A stretch of DNA of 7,071 bases from contig CAMFZO010000077.1 in NCBI GenBank assembly GCA_946006895.1, positions 1 through 7,071 on the forward strand. Reading direction: 5' to 3'. The notes under the pieces were generated by a model. It ran no database searches, was not told where the DNA came from, and saw nothing but the letters and a program-made list of their open reading frames with translations. A program made the position numbers and the translations under genes. The stretch comes from an uncultured Clostridia bacterium. Its GTDB lineage: Bacteria; Bacillota; Clostridia; Oscillospirales; Oscillospiraceae. Positions 5,666-7,071 of this stretch are shown here, piece by piece. Numbering within the stretch: position 1 is the first letter of the stretch; the number at the start of each line of letters is the position of its first letter.

Positions 5666-5769
5666 CGTAGGGCGCGCCGACCCCGGCGCGCCGTGCAGAC
5701 TACCACAAAGCTGCTTGCCCATCCTGCCTGCCGCTTTGCTTGCGGCACGCCGGGTCGGCGTGCCCTACG
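5666..5769. repeat. Small inverted-repeat element with GTAGGGC arms
   Basis: 104-bp element in the gap between the GerC-like and GerB-family genes. The left arm, 5666-5693, and right arm, 5743-5769, are reverse complements apart from two substitutions and one extra C. Each arm also folds alone: GGCGCGCC (5671-5678) pairs with GGCGCGCC (5685-5692), and GGCACGCC (5744-5751) pairs with GGCGTGCC (5757-5764). The G-C to A-T difference keeps pairing in both. The 49-base centre has no coding signal. It shares the CGTAGGG arm start with the elements at 1303-1377 and 4862-5141. The rest of the 5573-5839 gap shows only the ribosome binding site of the next gene. Confidence 0.85.
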
Positions 5770-5839
5770 ATCCGTCAACAGAAGTTGTTGAAAAAACCTT
5801 GCTGTTATGTAACAATATACCCTGACCGAGGAGTAAGCT

Positions 5840-6802
5840 ATGTCAAATTCTCCCTCCGCCCGGCAGCTCTACGCTCTGGGCTTCAGCGTCTTTACCGTCC
5901 CGGCCATATTGCTGCTGCCCCGTGCCGGCTGGTTGTGGGCGGCCGCAGCCGCCTCCGTCACTGCCCTGCTGTGCACGGCGGTGATCCTGCTGCGCCGCAA
6001 AGCCACCTGCCCCGTGGCGAAGCTGGCTGCCAAATCGGCCTGGGGCAAGGCGGGACTGACCCTGACCCTCCTGTGGAACCTGCTGATGCTGGGCTGCTTT
6101 GCCCGGCTGCTGTGCGCCGCCTATCCCACCGGCAGCGCCTATCCCCTGGTGGGGCTGCTGCTCCTGCTGCTGGCGGTCTATGCCGGACAGAAAGGCCCCG
6201 GCGTCATTGCCTCCGTGGGAGCCATCGTCTTTTTCTTCCTGCTGGCCTTTTATGCCCTGCTGTTCGGTTTTGCCCTGCCGGAGCTGCGGACGCAGTGGCT
6301 CACTCCCGTCACCGAGGCACCGTGGCAGCTTCTTCCCGCCGCGCTGGCTCCCCTCAATGTGGTCTACCTGAGCGGCGGAGAAACGGGAAAGCCGCTGCCG
6401 TGGCTGTTGGGAGGCGTGGCGCTGGCGGTGCTGGCTGCCCTGATGACCGCCGGCAGCCTGTCGCCCCGGGTAGCGGCGCAGGAGGGCTTCCCCTTTTACA
6501 CCGCGGCCAAGTCCGTCAGCATCCTGGGGGCCATGGAGCGCCTGGAGCCGCTGGTCTCGGCGGCGCTGACGGCGGGAGGCTTCTGTCTGCTGGCGACCCT
6601 TGCCGCCGCCGATAAAAAAATTTTCGCTGCCCTCCTGCCGGAGAGCAAGGCATCCTCCGCGCTGCTCCAGCTCCTGCCCGCCCTGGCCGGATTTTGGCTC
6701 TCGGAGCGTCTTTCCGCCACGGTGCTGGCCCTGGGCATCACAATATTTTGGGGCCTTTTTCCGCTCCTGATACTATCTCTTGGGACCCGAAAAAAATCTT
6801 AA
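5840..6802 (+). CDS. GerB-family spore germination permease (receptor B subunit)
   Basis: Homologue of the GerAB/GerBB/GerKB permeases (APC superfamily), which bind the germinant in the spore inner membrane. The protein has 320 residues, shorter than the usual 360 or so, with short loops. About ten membrane segments can be placed: roughly 10-28, 30-51, 73-95, 99-115, 122-146, a broken helix near 160-180 (LNVVYLSGGETGK), 185-206, 237-258, 271-290 and 292-315. Family features seen are the N-terminal ARQLYALGFSVFTVPAILLLP (Q-L then a Pro-ended first helix) and FPFYTAAKSVSILGAMERLEPLVSA, the counterpart of the conserved Pro-Phe...ERL segment before helix 8. The divergence is strong, so the family call rests on these motifs and the neighbours. 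The start is ATG with GAGGAG at 5828-5833. The stop TAA runs straight into the A-tract upstream of the next promoter, with no terminator hairpin. Confidence 0.82.
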   Translation: MSNSPSARQLYALGFSVFTVPAILLLPRAGWLWAAAAASVTALLCTAVILLRRKATCPVAKLAAKSAWGKAGLTLTLLWNLLMLGCFARLLCAAYPTGSAYPLVGLLLLLLAVYAGQKGPGVIASVGAIVFFFLLAFYALLFGFALPELRTQWLTPVTEAPWQLLPAALAPLNVVYLSGGETGKPLPWLLGGVALAVLAALMTAGSLSPRVAAQEGFPFYTAAKSVSILGAMERLEPLVSAALTAGGFCLLATLAAADKKIFAALLPESKASSALLQLLPALAGFWLSERLSATVLALGITIFWGLFPLLILSLGTRKKS

Positions 6803-6820
6803 AAAAATTGAAAAAAAGTG

Positions 6821-6849
6821 TTGACATCCTCGAAAAACTTTGGTAGAAT
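6821..6849 (+). promoter_or_regulatory. Strong housekeeping promoter P1
   Basis: TTGACA (6821-6826), 17-bp spacer, TAGAAT (6844-6849). The A-rich stretch just upstream (6801-6818) looks like an UP element. It lies 18 bp after the stop of the GerB-family gene and is the first of a tandem pair pointing out of the window. Confidence 0.85.
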
Positions 6850-6915
6850 AGCCAAGCGCGTTCGGGACAGTTTGTTGAAACTGCATAACGATTTGAAAAT
6901 AGTCGAAAAAAGTTC

Positions 6916-6944
6916 TTGACAAATGATGACCGAAGTGCTAAAAT
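6916..6944 (+). promoter_or_regulatory. Strong housekeeping promoter P2
   Basis: TTGACA (6916-6921), 17-bp spacer, TAAAAT (6939-6944), with an A-rich upstream tract (6894-6911). It starts 95 bp after P1. Two perfect-spacing promoters with A-tracts in tandem are typical of rRNA operons in Firmicutes. Confidence 0.85.
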
Positions 6945-7071
6945 TGAAAAGTCGCGTCGCGGTGGAGCGTTTCCACAAAACGGACCGCCGGAGCGCTTTT
7001 TAAATAGGCTGCGAAAGCAGCGGTGTACCTTGTAAATTAAACAACGAGAAACATGAGAAACACCTTGGACA
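6945..7071 (+). other. Transcribed leader, probably of an rRNA operon (runs off window)
   Basis: No protein-coding frame fits here. Structure seen: a stem GTGGA/TCCAC around GCGTT (6962-6976) in a GCGGT/ACCGC frame; GAGCGCTTTTTAA (6991-7003), which has only a short T-run; and a perfect GCTGC-GAAA-GCAGC hairpin (7008-7021) with a GNRA tetraloop. The last part, CCTTGTAAATTAAACAACG and CACCTTGGACA, resembles the CTTGAAAACTAAACAA-type spacer found before 16S genes in Firmicutes. With the tandem promoters this points to a stable-RNA operon. The RNA gene itself is outside the window, so this is inference. Confidence 0.5.

Noticed and set aside
5634..5825. 63-codon open frame between the GerC-like and GerB-family genes
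   Set aside because: It reads through the inverted-repeat element and does not continue the missing GerC domains.
5740..6615. 291-codon plus-strand open frame overlapping the permease gene
   Set aside because: It is Arg/Pro/Gly-rich out-of-frame reading and begins inside an inverted repeat. The 5840 frame has a ribosome binding site and membrane helices.

Overview
The window looks like a chromosomal piece of a GC-rich, endospore-forming Clostridia, most likely an Oscillospiraceae-type gut bacterium. This is inferred from GC-rich coding sequence with low-GC-Firmicute signals: strong AGGAGG ribosome binding sites, a sigma-G-type promoter, a GerA-family germinant-receptor locus, and an alpha2-type glycyl-tRNA synthetase. 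I ran no database search, so the taxon is inference.

Layout. Positions 1-922 (minus) hold the N-terminal two thirds of glycyl-tRNA synthetase, cut by the window edge. Positions 923-1572 have no gene and are filled by two modular repeat elements (heptamer arrays, small hairpins, GTAGGGG-type inverted repeats). Positions 1573-3208 (minus) hold a probable two-gene operon: an unrecognised polytopic membrane protein followed by rpiB (ribose-5-phosphate isomerase B). Positions 3209-3401 are an AT-richer divergent promoter region with a near-consensus sigma-G promoter facing right. Positions 3402-6802 (plus) hold a germinant-receptor-like cluster in the order A, C-like, B: a full-length GerA-family protein, a 136-residue protein that matches only the first domain of GerC, and a short GerB-family permease. 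Repeat elements fill both gaps in this cluster. Positions 6803-7071 hold two strong tandem housekeeping promoters and a structured leader. I read this as the start of an rRNA or other stable-RNA operon whose first gene lies beyond the window.

How the genes work together. The three rightward genes would encode the A subunit, a C-like exported or anchored partner, and the B permease of a spore inner-membrane germinant receptor, expressed in the forespore under sigma-G. The C-like subunit is greatly reduced and has no lipobox, which is the main functional oddity. The leftward genes are housekeeping (translation, pentose phosphate) apart from the unknown membrane protein.

The most unusual non-coding signal is the family of modular repeats. 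Their ends share one plan: CTAAG-type heptamers, then GTGAAYR heptamers, then ACTGWGGTGT, a 6-bp hairpin and RATTAA. Compensatory base changes between copies keep the hairpins intact.
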